Below the pieces are notes generated by a model. That model was not told where the DNA came from, ran no database searches, and saw only the letters and a list, made by a program, of their open reading frames with translations. A stretch of 64,000 nt of DNA, taken from JAABPW01 sp037132275 (GTDB taxonomy: Bacteria > Verrucomicrobiota > Kiritimatiellia > CAIKKV01 > CAITUY01). The first letter of the stretch is position 1. Every line of letters starts with the position of its first letter. The stretch is from assembly GCA_037132275.1 (NCBI GenBank), contig JBAXPK010000008.1:7807-71806 (forward strand). Direction: 5' to 3'. Shown in pieces: positions 35,296-44,494 of the stretch. Position numbers and translations under genes: made by a program.

Positions 35296-36037
35296 GATTG
35301 TCCATCAGTTCGTACGCCAGCACGCAAAGCCCGTAAATCGCCGCCGTTTCCACGCGTAACACACGGGCTCCATAACTCACGGAGATAGCCCCGGCCTGCT
35401 TCGCCAACTCAAACTCACGTGGTGAAAAATCCCCCTCGGGCCCGATCAACAAACCAACCGAGCCGAGACAACGCGTCCGAAGCTCATTCATGCATACTTT
35501 CAGGGGAACAGCATCCCTCTCCAGTGAGCCGATCAGCAAACACTCAACAGACAGTTTCCGGCCTAATACTGAAGCAAGCGGTTCAACCCCTTGAACCTGC
35601 GGGATCCAAGCGGTGCGACATTGCTTGGCGGCTTCCACGGCAATTCGCTGCCAGCGCAAGGTCCGGTGATCAGCGCGGTCATCTTCAAGTTTCACGACGC
35701 CCCGGTCGGTCATCACCGGCTGGATTGCGCAGACCCCAATTTCGGTGGCTTTCTGAATAATCCAATCCATCTTCTGGGCCTTGGGAACCGCCTGAATCAA
35801 GGTGATGGATAAGCCCGCCCCGGTCTGCCGCTTCCGATCCACGATCCGGACTGTAACAAGGCCGGATCGCCGCTCCGCAAACACGGCAGCCGCCTCTCCT
35901 CCTTGGCCGTCACAAATAACCAATGGCGAGCCAACCTCCACTCGCAAGACGTCGGTCAGGTGGTGCGAATCATCGCGATTAAGCGTCACGGCGTCACACT
36001 GCCACTCAGCGGGACTAACAAAACAGCGCGGGATCAT
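35288..36037 (-). CDS. rsmE: 16S rRNA (uracil1498-N3)-methyltransferase
   Basis: This 249-residue SPOUT methyltransferase modifies U1498 of 16S rRNA. The N-terminal PUA-like region (DDSHHLTDVLRV) is followed by the core with ITLIQAVPKAQKMDWIIQKA, EAAKQCRT and the C-terminal knot LLIGPEGDFSPREFELAK and LGARVLRVETAA-like ARVLRVETAAI. The start overlaps the dnaJ stop by four bases, as is common for the dnaJ-prmA/rsmE neighbourhood. It is complete. Confidence 0.95.
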   Translation of the reverse strand: MIPRCFVSPAEWQCDAVTLNRDDSHHLTDVLRVEVGSPLVICDGQGGEAAAVFAERRSGLVTVRIVDRKRQTGAGLSITLIQAVPKAQKMDWIIQKATEIGVCAIQPVMTDRGVVKLEDDRADHRTLRWQRIAVEAAKQCRTAWIPQVQGVEPLASVLGRKLSVECLLIGSLERDAVPLKVCMNELRTRCLGSVGLLIGPEGDFSPREFELAKQAGAISVSYGARVLRVETAAIYGLCVLAYELMDNHV

Positions 36038-37221
36038 CCTTCAGACTTCGCCTTATCAAGGGTTTGCTTCGCTTTGAAAAACTGCGCGGCACGATCACGC
36101 AGCTTCTGGCCCATGGGGTAATTGTCGTCGGTGCACAGATCGCTGTAATCCTTGAGCGCCTTCTTTTGTTTGGAATTCAACCGGGTGGACACTTCCACAA
36201 TCCCCCGCACATGAAGATCGCCACGCCCATGCCCATCCACGCTGGGAGCTCCTTTGCCGCGCAATCTGAAGACGTGCCCGGTCTCGGTTCCGGCATCCAC
36301 ATGCAACGAGACAAACCCCTCAATCGTGGGCACATTCACATCGCCACCAAGCGCCGCAATCGACATCGGGATGGGAACCTCGCAAAGCAATTCCGTCCCT
36401 TCACGCTGAAAAAGATCATGTTCGCGAACATGGAGAATCACATAGAGATCACCAGCCGGCCCGCCCCGGACACCGCCTTCCCCGCGCCCAGCCAACCGCA
36501 ATCGGGATCCCGTCTCGACGCCCGGCGGTATCCGCAAGGTCAGTCGTTTCCGGTTCTTCACCCGGCCCGCACCCTTACAGTCACGACACGGCTTGGTAAT
36601 CATCTTTCCGCTTCCGGAACACACCGGGCATGTCTGCCGCACCTGAAAAAATCCACTCGAGGCGATCACCGCTCCCCGCCCGCCGCAATGACGGCAGGTT
36701 TCCTCTGAACTTCCCGGCTCACTTCCCATCCCCGCGCAGGTGGCACACTGCTCCGTTACTGGAAGCGTAATATCCTGCTGGGAACCGAACATGGCTTCTT
36801 CAAACCCGATTTCCAGATCAAACCGGAGATCGGCTCCCTGCTGGGGACCCGTTCGCGAGGTACGCCTGCCCCCACCAAACAAATCCTCAAACACGCCGCC
36901 ACCCTCGCCGAACAGGCTTCCAAACAGGTCCTGCAAATCAGAGACATGTGTAAAGTCGCGGGAGAAATCAAACCCTCCGGGACCAAATGCGGATTTCAAC
37001 CCTTCATGCCCGTACTGGTCGTATTGCCGTCGTTTTTCAGGGTCACTCAGGATCTCATAGGCCTCGCTGACTTCCTTGAATTTGGCCTCAGCAGCCTTGT
37101 CGCCCTGGTTTCGATCCGGATGATACTGCATCGCCATCCGGCGATACGCCTTCTTAATATCTTCGCTCGTGGCTGACCGGGCAGCGCCAAGCACCTCGTA
37201 ATAATCTCGTTTTGCCGTCAC
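36034..37221 (-). CDS. dnaJ: Chaperone protein DnaJ
   Basis: This 395-residue class I co-chaperone stimulates DnaK. It has the J domain with HPD in QYHPDRNQ (residues 1-70), a Gly/Phe-rich linker (GGVFEDLFGGG), four zinc-finger repeats (CATCAGMG, CRHCGGRG, CPVCSGSG, CRDCKGAG) at about residues 165-240, and the C-terminal substrate domains. No dnaK or grpE gene is in the window. It heads the chain with rsmE, plsC-like and DUF6941-like genes, each joined by a short overlap. Confidence 0.97.
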   Translation of the reverse strand: MTAKRDYYEVLGAARSATSEDIKKAYRRMAMQYHPDRNQGDKAAEAKFKEVSEAYEILSDPEKRRQYDQYGHEGLKSAFGPGGFDFSRDFTHVSDLQDLFGSLFGEGGGVFEDLFGGGRRTSRTGPQQGADLRFDLEIGFEEAMFGSQQDITLPVTEQCATCAGMGSEPGSSEETCRHCGGRGAVIASSGFFQVRQTCPVCSGSGKMITKPCRDCKGAGRVKNRKRLTLRIPPGVETGSRLRLAGRGEGGVRGGPAGDLYVILHVREHDLFQREGTELLCEVPIPMSIAALGGDVNVPTIEGFVSLHVDAGTETGHVFRLRGKGAPSVDGHGRGDLHVRGIVEVSTRLNSKQKKALKDYSDLCTDDNYPMGQKLRDRAAQFFKAKQTLDKAKSEG

Positions 37222-37275
37222 AAATCAATCCTCACATTCATACAACATCACGTCGCTTCTTATGCCGTGACGGCA

Positions 37276-37815
37276 TTATGGGGCGGGTTTCGAGGCAATC
37301 CCCGGATGAGGAGCCGTGCGCGCGAGATCCTCCTTCAGGTAAGCCAACACATCCTTGAACTTCATCATATTATCCGGAGCAGCATCGATCAAAGCCTCAT
37401 GAGCGGTGATCATGGTCTGGGTCATTTGCCGCTTGTCGCCAATCCCATGCAGGTTCATGTTGTTTTTGGTCGGCATGGCGTTGGTGGATGTCCCCTCCGC
37501 ATCAATCTGAACCAGGTGATTCAACCCCAGCATCTTTATCAAAAACGCATTCTTTTCACTGATATTGCGCAATACCAATTCGCCCCCGGTTTTCTTGAGC
37601 TGCGTCGCGATCCCTGCCAGTACCCCCATGAAGGTGCTGTCCATCCCCACGCAATCCGGCATCTCTACAATCACACGTCTGCACCCTTTCTCAAGGGCCA
37701 TCGCGCCGAACTGCTTGAGTGCAGGACCTATCTTAAATGTCGCGCGACCATGAACCCGTATATAGGCATCAAGATCCTGAATCGCAACTTCCACACTATC
37801 GGCCAAAATATCCAT
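37276..37815 (-). CDS. STAS-domain protein (anti-sigma antagonist-like)
   Basis: This 179-residue protein has a STAS domain in residues about 5-110. Strands AIQDLDAYIRVHGRATFKIG and RRVIVEMPDCVGMDSTFMGV hold the usual D-S/T-x-x-x-G switch motif: MDSTFMG, where the phosphorylatable Ser/Thr of anti-anti-sigma factors lies. After it comes LLKMLGLNHLVQI-like IKMLGLNHLVQI. The C-terminal 65 residues are not recognised. No serine kinase partner is near. It probably works by phosphorylation-switched protein binding; that is inferred from the motif. I start at MDILADSVE, preceded by AAAGG. Confidence 0.78.
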   Translation of the reverse strand: MDILADSVEVAIQDLDAYIRVHGRATFKIGPALKQFGAMALEKGCRRVIVEMPDCVGMDSTFMGVLAGIATQLKKTGGELVLRNISEKNAFLIKMLGLNHLVQIDAEGTSTNAMPTKNNMNLHGIGDKRQMTQTMITAHEALIDAAPDNMMKFKDVLAYLKEDLARTAPHPGIASKPAP

Positions 37816-37863
37816 AGAACCTTTGTTTGAATGGCTAAAGGCTAGCACCCGTTGCCTCTGCTG

Positions 37864-38535
37864 TCAACGGGAGGGAGCAATGATCAGAACGATTTCCCCC
37901 TTGATGGTGCGCCCTTGAAAAATACGCTTGATTTCCAAAGCCGTCCCCCACACGGTTTCTTCAAACTTCTTGGTGAGCTCCCTGCCCACAAACAACTCAC
38001 GTTCACCTAACGTCGCCTCGATCTCATCCAGAACCTTGAGGAGGCGGAATGGCGACTCAAACAGAGCCACCGGCACCGGGCAGGAACTGAATTCCTGGAG
38101 AAACTTACGAAGCGCACCGCTTTTTCGCGGCGTAAACCCGGCAAAAACAAATCCCGCCCCTGGAAAACCGCACAATGAAACCGCCATCGTGACAGAGGAG
38201 GGCCCCGGAATACAGGTCACTGGGATCCCGGCTTTCCGGCAGGCCGCGACCATGCGTGATCCGGGGTCTGATATCCCCGGCATGCCGGCATCGGAAACGA
38301 GGGCCATGGATTCCCCGGCTCGCAACCGAGCCAGAATGCCGTCTACCCGGGCGGCCTCATTAAACTTATGACAACTGATGGCGGGTGTCGTGATCCCGAA
38401 CCGATCCAGCAAAATATGCGTCCGGCGGGTATCTTCCGCCAGGATGGCGTTCACCTGCTTCAAGGTCTCAATCGCCCGGGGCGAAAGATCATCCAGATTC
38501 CCGATCGGCGTCCCCACAACATATAGCCCCGTCAT
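37864..38535 (-). CDS. rsmI: 16S rRNA (cytidine1402-2'-O)-methyltransferase
   Basis: This 223-residue protein of the tetrapyrrole-methylase fold modifies C1402 of 16S rRNA. Motifs: LYVVGTPIGNLDDLSPRAIE, AEDTRRTHILL, ALVSDAGMPGISDPGSR, VTCIPGPSSVTMAVSLCGFP and FAGFTPRKSG. It is shorter than E. coli RsmI (about 286 residues) at the C-terminus, but the catalytic core is complete. It is divergent from the first glycosyltransferase gene (38625), with 89 bases between. Confidence 0.94.
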   Translation of the reverse strand: MTGLYVVGTPIGNLDDLSPRAIETLKQVNAILAEDTRRTHILLDRFGITTPAISCHKFNEAARVDGILARLRAGESMALVSDAGMPGISDPGSRMVAACRKAGIPVTCIPGPSSVTMAVSLCGFPGAGFVFAGFTPRKSGALRKFLQEFSSCPVPVALFESPFRLLKVLDEIEATLGERELFVGRELTKKFEETVWGTALEIKRIFQGRTIKGEIVLIIAPSR

Positions 38536-38624
38536 AGTTTATCCTCGCCAATACTCTGTTCTTGTCGTTTTCCCGTCCCTCACTACAATACCAACCATTT
38601 CTAAGGGTTTCCGAAACGAAAGCA

Positions 38625-39746
38625 ATGAGAATCTGTGTGGATATACAGTCGGCCGTATCACAACGCGCTGGCGTGGGACGTTACACGAGAAATCTCGTGG
38701 AACATCTAGCCCCGCTCATCCCTGCCGGGAATGAACTGAATCTCTTCTATTTCGACTTCCACCGTCGCGGCCTTGATTTCCCCTGCCCCGGCGCCCATAA
38801 GAAGGCCATCCACTGGATACCCGGGAAATATGTGAAACAAGCCTGGAAGCGGTTGAATGGGCCGCCTTTCGACTGGTTTGCCGGGAAAGCGGACCTCTAC
38901 CATTTTCCGAACTTTACCATCCCCCCTCTCTCCCGTGGAAAGAAGATCGTCACTATTCACGACATGAGTTTTTTACGCCACCCGGAATTCTCGGAAGACA
39001 AGAATCTCGAGTATTTATCAGCCTTTATCCACGATAGTGTCCGCCGTGCCGATGCCATTATCACGATCTCGGAGTTCAGTAAAAAAGAAACCAGCGAGTT
39101 GCTGGGTGTGGATCCCGGACGTATATTTGCAACCCCGCTGGGCGTCACCCCAGGCTGTGCCCGTCCGCCTACCGCACAAATAGCGGAAAGCCTGCGGCGC
39201 ATGAAACTGGAGCGCCCCTACCTGCTAACTGTCGGCACCCTTGAGCCTCGTAAAAATATCCGTTTCCTAATTGATGTCTTTGAACAGTTGACGGAATTCG
39301 ATGGCGACCTGGTCATTGCCGGCATGAAGGGCTGGAAAGTGGAACCTATTCTCCAGCGCATGCAATCGTCCTCCCGGCGGGATCGTATCCGATACCTTGA
39401 ATATGTTCCCGACAACGACCTTTTCGCGCTCTATGCCGGCGCAGAACTTTTCGTGATCTCCTCTTTCTATGAAGGCTTCGGTCTGCCCCCACTTGAGGCC
39501 CTGGCTTGCGGAACACCGGTTGTATCCTCCACGGGCGGTTCGCTCCCTGAGATTCTGACGGGGAAGGCTTCGGTCTTGATTCCCGGGTTTGAAGTCACGA
39601 CTTGGGCCTCCACCATATTTTCCCTGCTGAATGACCAGCCGCGTCGCAATGAACTGGCACGGAACGCAACCTCGCATGCCGCCCGGTTCTCATGGCGGGA
39701 TACCGCGCAAAAAACACTGAATGTTTACCGGAAGGTGTTGTCATGA
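38625..39746 (+). CDS. Glycosyltransferase family 4 (1)
   Basis: This 373-residue GT-B enzyme has the N-terminal Rossmann start MRICVDIQSAVSQRAGVGRY, the DLYHFPNFTIPP region, TVGTLEPRKNIRFLIDVFEQ (shown in part: TVGTLEPRKN) and the EX7E motif in FYEGFGLPPLEALACGTPVV. It is typical of sugar transferases that use nucleotide or lipid-linked donors in surface glycan assembly. The start is set at MRICVD; an in-frame start 21 codons upstream is unlikely. The next gene overlaps the stop by four bases. Donor and acceptor are unknown. Confidence 0.88.
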   Translation: MRICVDIQSAVSQRAGVGRYTRNLVEHLAPLIPAGNELNLFYFDFHRRGLDFPCPGAHKKAIHWIPGKYVKQAWKRLNGPPFDWFAGKADLYHFPNFTIPPLSRGKKIVTIHDMSFLRHPEFSEDKNLEYLSAFIHDSVRRADAIITISEFSKKETSELLGVDPGRIFATPLGVTPGCARPPTAQIAESLRRMKLERPYLLTVGTLEPRKNIRFLIDVFEQLTEFDGDLVIAGMKGWKVEPILQRMQSSSRRDRIRYLEYVPDNDLFALYAGAELFVISSFYEGFGLPPLEALACGTPVVSSTGGSLPEILTGKASVLIPGFEVTTWASTIFSLLNDQPRRNELARNATSHAARFSWRDTAQKTLNVYRKVLS

Positions 39747-40918
39747 AGATCGCCCTCGATGCCCGCTGGATATTTAACGAAATTTCCGGGATCGGATCGC
39801 ATACCCGGGATCTGATCCGCCACATTGCCCGCCTGGATCGTACGAATACGTATATCCTTCTGTTCTCCGACCGGGCGCTTGCCGAGCGAACCTGGGCCGA
39901 TGCAGAACTGGGTGATAAACCCAATTTCCGGCCGGACATCATCCCGTGGAGTGTATTCTCGCCCCATAGCCAACTTATGCTTCCCTCGCGCCTCACCCGA
40001 CACCGCGTTGAGGTGTATCATTCCACAAACTATATGATCCCGCTCGCCTCCTTTCCCCGTGGGCGTCCCGGAAAAATCCGTTGCGTTGTCACCATCCACG
40101 ATCTCATCCCCCTGCTCTTCCCTTCGGCCACCCCACGGGCGCTGAAGACCCGGCTCTTTCCTGTTTACCGGCGCCTGATGCTAGAGATCGGTGCCCGGGC
40201 TGACCGGATTATCGCCGTCAGCGAGGCTTCCCGGACGGATATTCTTCAGCACCTGCAAATGGCGCCTGAACGCCACGATTCCGTCCGTGTTATTTACAAC
40301 GGAGTCGCATCCTCGTTCTTTCCCAAGACGGCCCAAATGGCGCCGGCTGACGATCCTGCGCGCCCCCGCACCGTTCTGTATGTGGGACGGAGTGATCCCT
40401 ACAAAAATCTGCCGCTCCTGATTGAAGCGCTTTCGCAAGCCCGGCAGAGGGCGCCCTTCCCGCTTCAACTCAAGATCATCGGTCCGCCTGATCCTCGCTA
40501 CCCGGAAGCCGGGAAGCGTGTCAGGGAATTGGGGCTTGAGGCAGCGGTCTCATGGGTGGGCTATCAGCCAAGCAACATCCTCGTCCAAATGTATCAGAAG
40601 GCCGACCTAGTGGTGCTTCCTTCACGGTATGAAGGATTCGGCCTGCCAGTGATCGAGGGCATGGCCTGCGGCACACCCGTGGTATGCAGCGATATCCCCG
40701 TTCTGAAGGAGATCGGCGGCGACGCGGCGTTCTACGCCCCGCTCGACAGCATTCGAGGCCTGGCGGACGGAATGTTACGAGTTTTGACCGATACGGCACT
40801 TCGCCACGAGATGATCCGGCGTGGCTTGGAGCAGGCGCACCGGTTCACATGGGACGAAGCCGCCCGAAAAACGATCGCCCTATATCAAGAATTGGCCACC
40901 CAGCCATTACCGAAGTAA
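39743..40918 (+). CDS. Glycosyltransferase family 4 (2)
   Basis: This 391-residue GT-B enzyme is related to the preceding gene. It starts MKIALDARWIFNEISGIGSH, has VVTIHDLIPLLFPSATP, the donor-site start TVLYVGRSDPYKNLPLLIEA and the EX7E motif in SRYEGFGLPVIEGMACGTPV. The ATG overlaps the stop of the first glycosyltransferase (ATGA). Paired GT4 genes like this usually build a repeating glycan. No ORF for a flippase or polymerase is seen nearby. Confidence 0.88.
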   Translation: MKIALDARWIFNEISGIGSHTRDLIRHIARLDRTNTYILLFSDRALAERTWADAELGDKPNFRPDIIPWSVFSPHSQLMLPSRLTRHRVEVYHSTNYMIPLASFPRGRPGKIRCVVTIHDLIPLLFPSATPRALKTRLFPVYRRLMLEIGARADRIIAVSEASRTDILQHLQMAPERHDSVRVIYNGVASSFFPKTAQMAPADDPARPRTVLYVGRSDPYKNLPLLIEALSQARQRAPFPLQLKIIGPPDPRYPEAGKRVRELGLEAAVSWVGYQPSNILVQMYQKADLVVLPSRYEGFGLPVIEGMACGTPVVCSDIPVLKEIGGDAAFYAPLDSIRGLADGMLRVLTDTALRHEMIRRGLEQAHRFTWDEAARKTIALYQELATQPLPK

Positions 40919-40924
40919 TCTCCT

Positions 40925-42070
40925 ATGAACCCAACAATCCCCTCCTCCTGGAAAACCAAGCGGGTCGTACTCTGCCACGACTGGCTAACCGGAATGCGCG
41001 GTGGCGAGCGGGTGCTGGAGCTGCTCTGCGATGTGTTTCCCGACGCGCCAATCTTTACCCTCATCCACAACCCGAAGGCCGTTTCCGATACCATCAACCG
41101 GCATCCCATCCACACCTCCTGGCTCCAATCCATACCGGACATCGATAGGCGGTATCGGTATTTCCTTCCTTTCTTTCCCCGTGCCATTGAACAATTCAAG
41201 ATCCCTGAAGCCGACCTCATCATCAGCACCAGTCACTGTGTGGCCAAAGGCCTGCTCCCGCAGCCGGGCACGCCCCATCTCTGCTACTGTTTCACACCGA
41301 TGCGATATGCCTGGTTATTCCGTAACGAATATCTCGGCAGAAATCCGCTTAAGAAAGCTCTGGCGCGCCCTCTACTGGCCTGGCTTCGCCGATGGGATCG
41401 ACTCGCCTCAGCCCGGGTCACCCGGTTCGTCGCCATCAGCCGCCATATCCAGGATCGGATTAACCACTTTTATGAACGCGAGGCGGATGTGGTTTATCCG
41501 CCTGTGGATCTGGAGCGCTGGACACCGGATTACCTGCCTGCCGGCGATTACGACCTGATAGCGTCTGCCTTGGTGCCTTACAAGAAGATTGATCTGGCCG
41601 TGGCCGCATATACCCGGTGCGGGCGACGGCTGAAAATTGTGGGCACAGGGACTGAGTATGAAACCCTAAAGGCGGCGGCCGGATCTAATATTGAATTTCT
41701 AGGCTGGCAGTCCGACGCTGATTTGCGTGAACTTTATCGCCGGTGCCGGATGCTGATATTTCCCGGCGAGGAAGACTTCGGCATTGTTCCCCTCGAAGCC
41801 CAGGCCTGCGGTCGTCCCGTGGTCGCCTACGGCCGCGGTGGTGTCTTGGAAACAGTCAAACCAGGAATATCTGGGGTGTTTTTTGACCACCAGACCCCGG
41901 AATCCCTTGTCGCCGCCATCGGAATCTGTGCCTCCAAAACTTGGGACGCACAGATCATTCGCGCCCACGCCGAGACCTTCAGCATCCAGTCTTTCATTGA
42001 CGGCCTCAATGCCAGCATCATGTCTTTAAACACCTCTCAGCCCGCGTATACCCAATCCAACCCAATATAA
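40925..42070 (+). CDS. Glycosyltransferase family 4 (3), WbaZ-like
   Basis: This 381-residue enzyme has the start VVLCHDWLTGMRGGERVLEL, the HCVAKGLLPQPGTPHLCYCF region, YCFTPMRYAWLF and the EX7E motif in GEEDFGIVPLEAQACGRPVV. The HDWLTGMRGGERVL and TPMRYAW motifs are typical of WbaZ-like mannosyl or glycosyl transferases of the O-antigen/exopolysaccharide type. No ribosome site is evident; the gap to the previous gene is six bases, so coupling is likely. Sugar donor unknown. Confidence 0.87.
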   Translation: MNPTIPSSWKTKRVVLCHDWLTGMRGGERVLELLCDVFPDAPIFTLIHNPKAVSDTINRHPIHTSWLQSIPDIDRRYRYFLPFFPRAIEQFKIPEADLIISTSHCVAKGLLPQPGTPHLCYCFTPMRYAWLFRNEYLGRNPLKKALARPLLAWLRRWDRLASARVTRFVAISRHIQDRINHFYEREADVVYPPVDLERWTPDYLPAGDYDLIASALVPYKKIDLAVAAYTRCGRRLKIVGTGTEYETLKAAAGSNIEFLGWQSDADLRELYRRCRMLIFPGEEDFGIVPLEAQACGRPVVAYGRGGVLETVKPGISGVFFDHQTPESLVAAIGICASKTWDAQIIRAHAETFSIQSFIDGLNASIMSLNTSQPAYTQSNPI

Positions 42071-42077
42071 TTAATTA

Positions 42078-43376
42078 ATGAAAGTGGTTCATATCATCCC
42101 CGGCACAGCGGATGTGTTCTATTGCCAGAATTGCATGCGGGACAAAGAATTGGTGATGGCGTTAAGGGCGATGGGACATGATGTGGTTCTGGCCCCCATG
42201 TATCTACCGCTATTCTCCGAAGGAGAGGAATTGGGATCCTCCACGATACCGGTCTTTTATGGCGCCGTGGGCGTCTATCTGTCCCAACACTTCCCCTCCC
42301 TGGCTAAAGCGCCTCGCTGGCTGAAGCGCCTGCTGGACTCGCGCCGATTGCTCCGGTGGGTTGCCAAGAAATCCGGCACCACCCGCGCACACGGACTCGA
42401 AGCCATGACCTTGTCGGTCTTGCGTGGCGAGGAAGGAGGACAACAGGCGGAATTGGATCACTTGATGTCGTGGCTGATAAATCAAGCCAGACCGGATATC
42501 GTCCACCTTTCCAACGCTCTCCTGCTGGGCCTGGCGGGCCGTATCAAGCGAGAACTGGGAGTTCCGGTAGTCTGCACCCTTCAAGATGAGGATTCCTGGA
42601 TTAATTCCATGGATCCGAACTCCGCCGCAGCGGCCTGGAAAATCATGGAGGAGAAAGCATCGGATATTGCCGCTTTTCTGCCGGTCAGCGACTACTACAG
42701 TTGTCTCATGCAGACCCACCTGAAAGGGGTGGCCGCAGAACGGTTCCACACGGTGCCGATCGGGATCGCTGTTGAATGTTACGGAACCGCACTGAAACCG
42801 CCGAACGTTCCCGTCATCGGCTATCTCTCAAAAATGACAGAAGCCCTGGGCTTGGAGGCGCTGGTGGACGCCTTCATCCAACTCAAGCAGACCAGCCCAT
42901 TGAAACTCCTTCAACTCAAAATCCTGGGTGGACAGACTCCCGACGACACTCCGTTCCTCAAGCGACTGAGACGAAAACTCGCCGCAAAAAAAATGCTCGC
43001 TGACGTCGACTTCTGCGAAGGGCTTGATCGTGAGAGCCGGCTGGCCTTTCTCCATTCAATTTCCGTAATGTCGGTGCCCATGCCTCATGGCGAAGCCTTC
43101 GGAATGTTTATACTGGAATCTTTAGCCTGCGGCGTACCCGTGGTCCAACCACACGTCGGCGCATTCCCTGAAATCATTAAGGCGACAGGAGGAGGCATCT
43201 GTTATGCCCCCACAGATCCGGCAGGCCTGAGGCGCGCCCTGGAAAATCTGCTGCTGAATCCTGTTCTGGCGCAAACCGTGGGCCAAACGGGACTAACCAA
43301 CGTTCAGACCTATTTTAACGTAAACATAATGGCAGAGCGTGTCATGAAGGTATATCAGCAATGCCTGCGCCAATAA
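42078..43376 (+). CDS. Glycosyltransferase family 4 (4)
   Basis: This 432-residue enzyme starts MKVVHIIPGTADVFYCQNCM, then has the GT4 donor-site region (VIGYLSKMTEALGLEALVDA) and the EX7E motif in HGEAFGMFILESLACGVPVV. The N-terminal FYCQNCMRD stretch with two Cys is unusual among GT4 enzymes; it may bind a metal or be structural. It follows the WbaZ-like gene by seven bases. Its last 16 bases overlap the start of the PQQ-propeller gene. Confidence 0.84.
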   Translation: MKVVHIIPGTADVFYCQNCMRDKELVMALRAMGHDVVLAPMYLPLFSEGEELGSSTIPVFYGAVGVYLSQHFPSLAKAPRWLKRLLDSRRLLRWVAKKSGTTRAHGLEAMTLSVLRGEEGGQQAELDHLMSWLINQARPDIVHLSNALLLGLAGRIKRELGVPVVCTLQDEDSWINSMDPNSAAAAWKIMEEKASDIAAFLPVSDYYSCLMQTHLKGVAAERFHTVPIGIAVECYGTALKPPNVPVIGYLSKMTEALGLEALVDAFIQLKQTSPLKLLQLKILGGQTPDDTPFLKRLRRKLAAKKMLADVDFCEGLDRESRLAFLHSISVMSVPMPHGEAFGMFILESLACGVPVVQPHVGAFPEIIKATGGGICYAPTDPAGLRRALENLLLNPVLAQTVGQTGLTNVQTYFNVNIMAERVMKVYQQCLRQ

Positions 43377-44494
43377 TAAAATTTCCCGGTGGCGGGGCAT
43401 CCCTGGCACTGGGGGTTGTGCTCTTGTCAGCCCTACAGGGGATATCGGCTGCCGCCTTTCCTGACACGATGTCTGTCGGGTGGCGCTTCAAGGTCGGGGA
43501 ACCAGTGTCGCAGACTCCCGCCGTTAACGGTCACGGGATTTACGCGGTAACGGATCGCGGCGGAGTTGTCGCCTTGAACTCCGAAGGCGTAAAGCGTTGG
43601 ACCGCAACCCTACCCAAAATGCCCCGGCCACCGCAGGAGTTGTTTTCAACGCCCCCGCTCTGGGTAAACGGGTTGATCATCGCCGGAACCGACAAGGGTT
43701 TGATTTATGCATTTGATTCCGAAAATCGCATATTGAAATGGAAAGTCAAAATCGGCGACGATATCTATGGCGCTTTGAATTGGATGAAGCCGGATGACAA
43801 GCACGGAGTCAGCGTGATCGCCCTGTCGCGCAACAACGGTAGCCTGTACCGGCTCGATCTCACCAATGGCCGCGTGATTTGGGCTTCGAAACCATGCGGC
43901 CGTTCGGATGGCTCACCGGCTGTCGGCACGGGTCTCATCGTGTTTGGCGGCTGTGATTCCGCCCTGCATTATATTTCTGCCGACACCGGCGACGTGGTCG
44001 GGAAAACGGAATTCGAGGAACGGGGTCCCGTCGCAGGCGGTGTGACGATCGATGGGAATCAGGCGTTTGTGGGAACTCGAGATGGCTCCATTGTTTGCGC
44101 TGACTTGAAAACCTTTTGCCTCGTGTGGACGAATCGTGTGGCGGAAAGTGAAATATTCACAACTCCGGCCGTGACGGCGGACCGAATCGTTGCCGGTTCC
44201 AATGATGGTTCCATCTACTGCCTGAATCGGGCGGATGGGAAAAAGATCTGGAGCGTTTCCACGCAAGGCAATCCGACCTCACCTCTGGTGGTTGGCGATC
44301 AAGTGGTGGTAACCTCCGGCGGAGCACTCTCGTTGCTCAAGCTGGCGGATGGCAAAACGGTATGGATCGATAAGGTATGCGATTCAATGTCACCGCCAGC
44401 CGTCACGTCAGGCAAAATGATCGTGGGAACGGATGACGGATATATTGTCCTCTTTCAACCCGCGAGCCAGACTGGCACCGAGGAGATTCCATGA
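43361..44494 (+). CDS. Secreted PQQ-like beta-propeller protein
   Basis: This 377-residue protein has a signal-like N-terminus (ASLALGVVLLSALQGISAAA) and about six or seven PQQ/WD-like blades, each with a pattern such as GGVVALNSEGVKRW, GLIYAFDSENRILKW and GSIYCLNRADGKKIW. No enzyme residues (PQQ-binding Cys pair or metal ligands) are visible, so it may be a BamB-like scaffold or a substrate-binding propeller. It is co-translated with the upstream glycosyltransferase (16-base overlap) and with the ABC ATPase (ATGA overlap). This links it to export of the glycan or of a lipoprotein. Confidence 0.82.
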   Translation: MPAPIIKFPGGGASLALGVVLLSALQGISAAAFPDTMSVGWRFKVGEPVSQTPAVNGHGIYAVTDRGGVVALNSEGVKRWTATLPKMPRPPQELFSTPPLWVNGLIIAGTDKGLIYAFDSENRILKWKVKIGDDIYGALNWMKPDDKHGVSVIALSRNNGSLYRLDLTNGRVIWASKPCGRSDGSPAVGTGLIVFGGCDSALHYISADTGDVVGKTEFEERGPVAGGVTIDGNQAFVGTRDGSIVCADLKTFCLVWTNRVAESEIFTTPAVTADRIVAGSNDGSIYCLNRADGKKIWSVSTQGNPTSPLVVGDQVVVTSGGALSLLKLADGKTVWIDKVCDSMSPPAVTSGKMIVGTDDGYIVLFQPASQTGTEEIP